Positions 63,678 through 64,000 of a DNA stretch of 64,000 nt are shown here, piece after piece. A program made the translations under genes and the position numbers. The notes under the pieces were generated by a model, which saw only the letters and a program-made list of their open reading frames with translations, was not told the DNA's origin and ran no database searches. The DNA is from Pegea sp. RAD2-039 (lineage: Eukaryota; Chordata; Thaliacea; Salpida; Salpidae), in the NCBI GenBank assembly GCA_034620365.1, contig JAQGEQ010000037.1:248001-312000 (forward strand). The letters are read 5' to 3'. Position 1 is the first letter of the stretch, and every line of letters starts with the position of its first letter.

Positions 63678-64000
63678 GACGTCATCATCTAACCACGTGA
63701 CAACTTGATGACGTCATCATCTAACCACGTGACGACTTGATGACGTCATCATCTAACCACGTGACAACTTGATGACGTCATCATCTAACCACGAAACAAC
63801 TTGACGCCATCATCTAACCACGTGACAACTTGATGACGCCACCATCTAACCACGGGACAACTTGATGACGTCATCATCTAACCACGCGACGACTTGATGA
63901 CGTCATCATCTAACCACGTGACAACTTGATGACGTCATCATCTAACCACGAAACAACTTGACGCCATCATCTAACCACGAAACAACTTGACGCCATTATC
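63678..64000. repeat. 32/29-bp minisatellite with CRE palindrome and E-box in the unit
   Basis: Ten complete tandem units plus a truncated eleventh run to the window edge: 32-bp units at 63678, 63710, 63742, 63803, 63835, 63867 and 63899, and 29-bp units at 63774, 63931 and 63960. The full unit contains GACGTCATCATC, CTAACCACGTGAC and AACTTGAT. The unit junction makes the perfect 14-bp palindrome TGATGACGTCATCA, centred on the CRE octamer. The 29-bp form lacks GAT and is always followed by GACGCC, so the palindrome is lost there. Intact CRE octamers occur at six junctions and intact CACGTG in five units. A 32-bp period cannot hold a reading frame and there are no spacers, so it is neither coding nor a CRISPR array. 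It continues beyond the window. Confidence 0.97.

Noticed and set aside
63678-64000. Possible CRISPR array
   Set aside because: Units are contiguous tandem copies without unique spacers, and the host is an intron-containing eukaryote.

Overview
The window is animal nuclear DNA: very AT-rich (I estimate roughly 70-72% A+T by eye), sparse in genes, with spliceosomal GT-AG introns and no bacterial-style operons. One multi-exon protein gene can be supported, on the plus strand at about 43.0-49.2 kb. It encodes a basonuclin/disconnected (BNC/disco) family C2H2 zinc-finger protein. That family points to a metazoan. Codon use in the exons is mixed rather than extremely A/T-ending and CpG is not avoided in coding sequence, which suggests an invertebrate, but I cannot name the species from sequence alone.

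The gene reads as three well-supported coding exons (43605-44941, 45576-45701, 47504-49154) joined by two phase-2 introns. They give 1033 residues from the ATG at 43617. A possible 24-nt upstream coding exon (42985-43008) would add 12 residues. The protein is a long low-complexity Ser/Asn/Gln-rich chain carrying two finger pairs of identical spacing: one at residues 430-483, split across exons A and B, and one at residues 970-1023, at the very C-terminus. They match the middle and last of the three vertebrate basonuclin pairs. The first pair and the Cys-rich N-terminal domain of vertebrate basonuclins were not found.

Layout: 1-42.9 kb is a long AT-rich stretch without a convincing gene. It is interrupted by short islands of higher GC (about 5.3-5.9, 10.7-11.05, 18.2-19.05, 22.7-23.05, 26.6-26.95, 31.6-32.4, 36.7-37.2, 39.9-40.1 and 42.45-42.75 kb). 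Some look like regulatory DNA: the 36.7-37.2 kb island has a CRE, an inverted CCAAT, a TATA-like box and two CACGTG E-boxes. Others carry short open frames resembling decayed or unrecognised coding sequence. 43.0-49.2 kb is the gene. 49.2-63.4 kb is again AT-rich, with one small GC island near 56.05-56.2 kb. The right edge (63678-64000, continuing beyond the window) is a 32/29-bp minisatellite whose unit carries the CRE palindrome TGACGTCA and the E-box CACGTG.

A transcription-factor gene flanked by tens of kilobases of non-coding DNA with scattered GC islands fits a developmentally regulated locus with distal enhancers; this is inference. I found no RNA gene, intact transposon, CRISPR array or clearly novel multi-gene system. 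The most unusual items are the CRE/E-box minisatellite, the excess of CRE octamers elsewhere, and the short coding-like islands.
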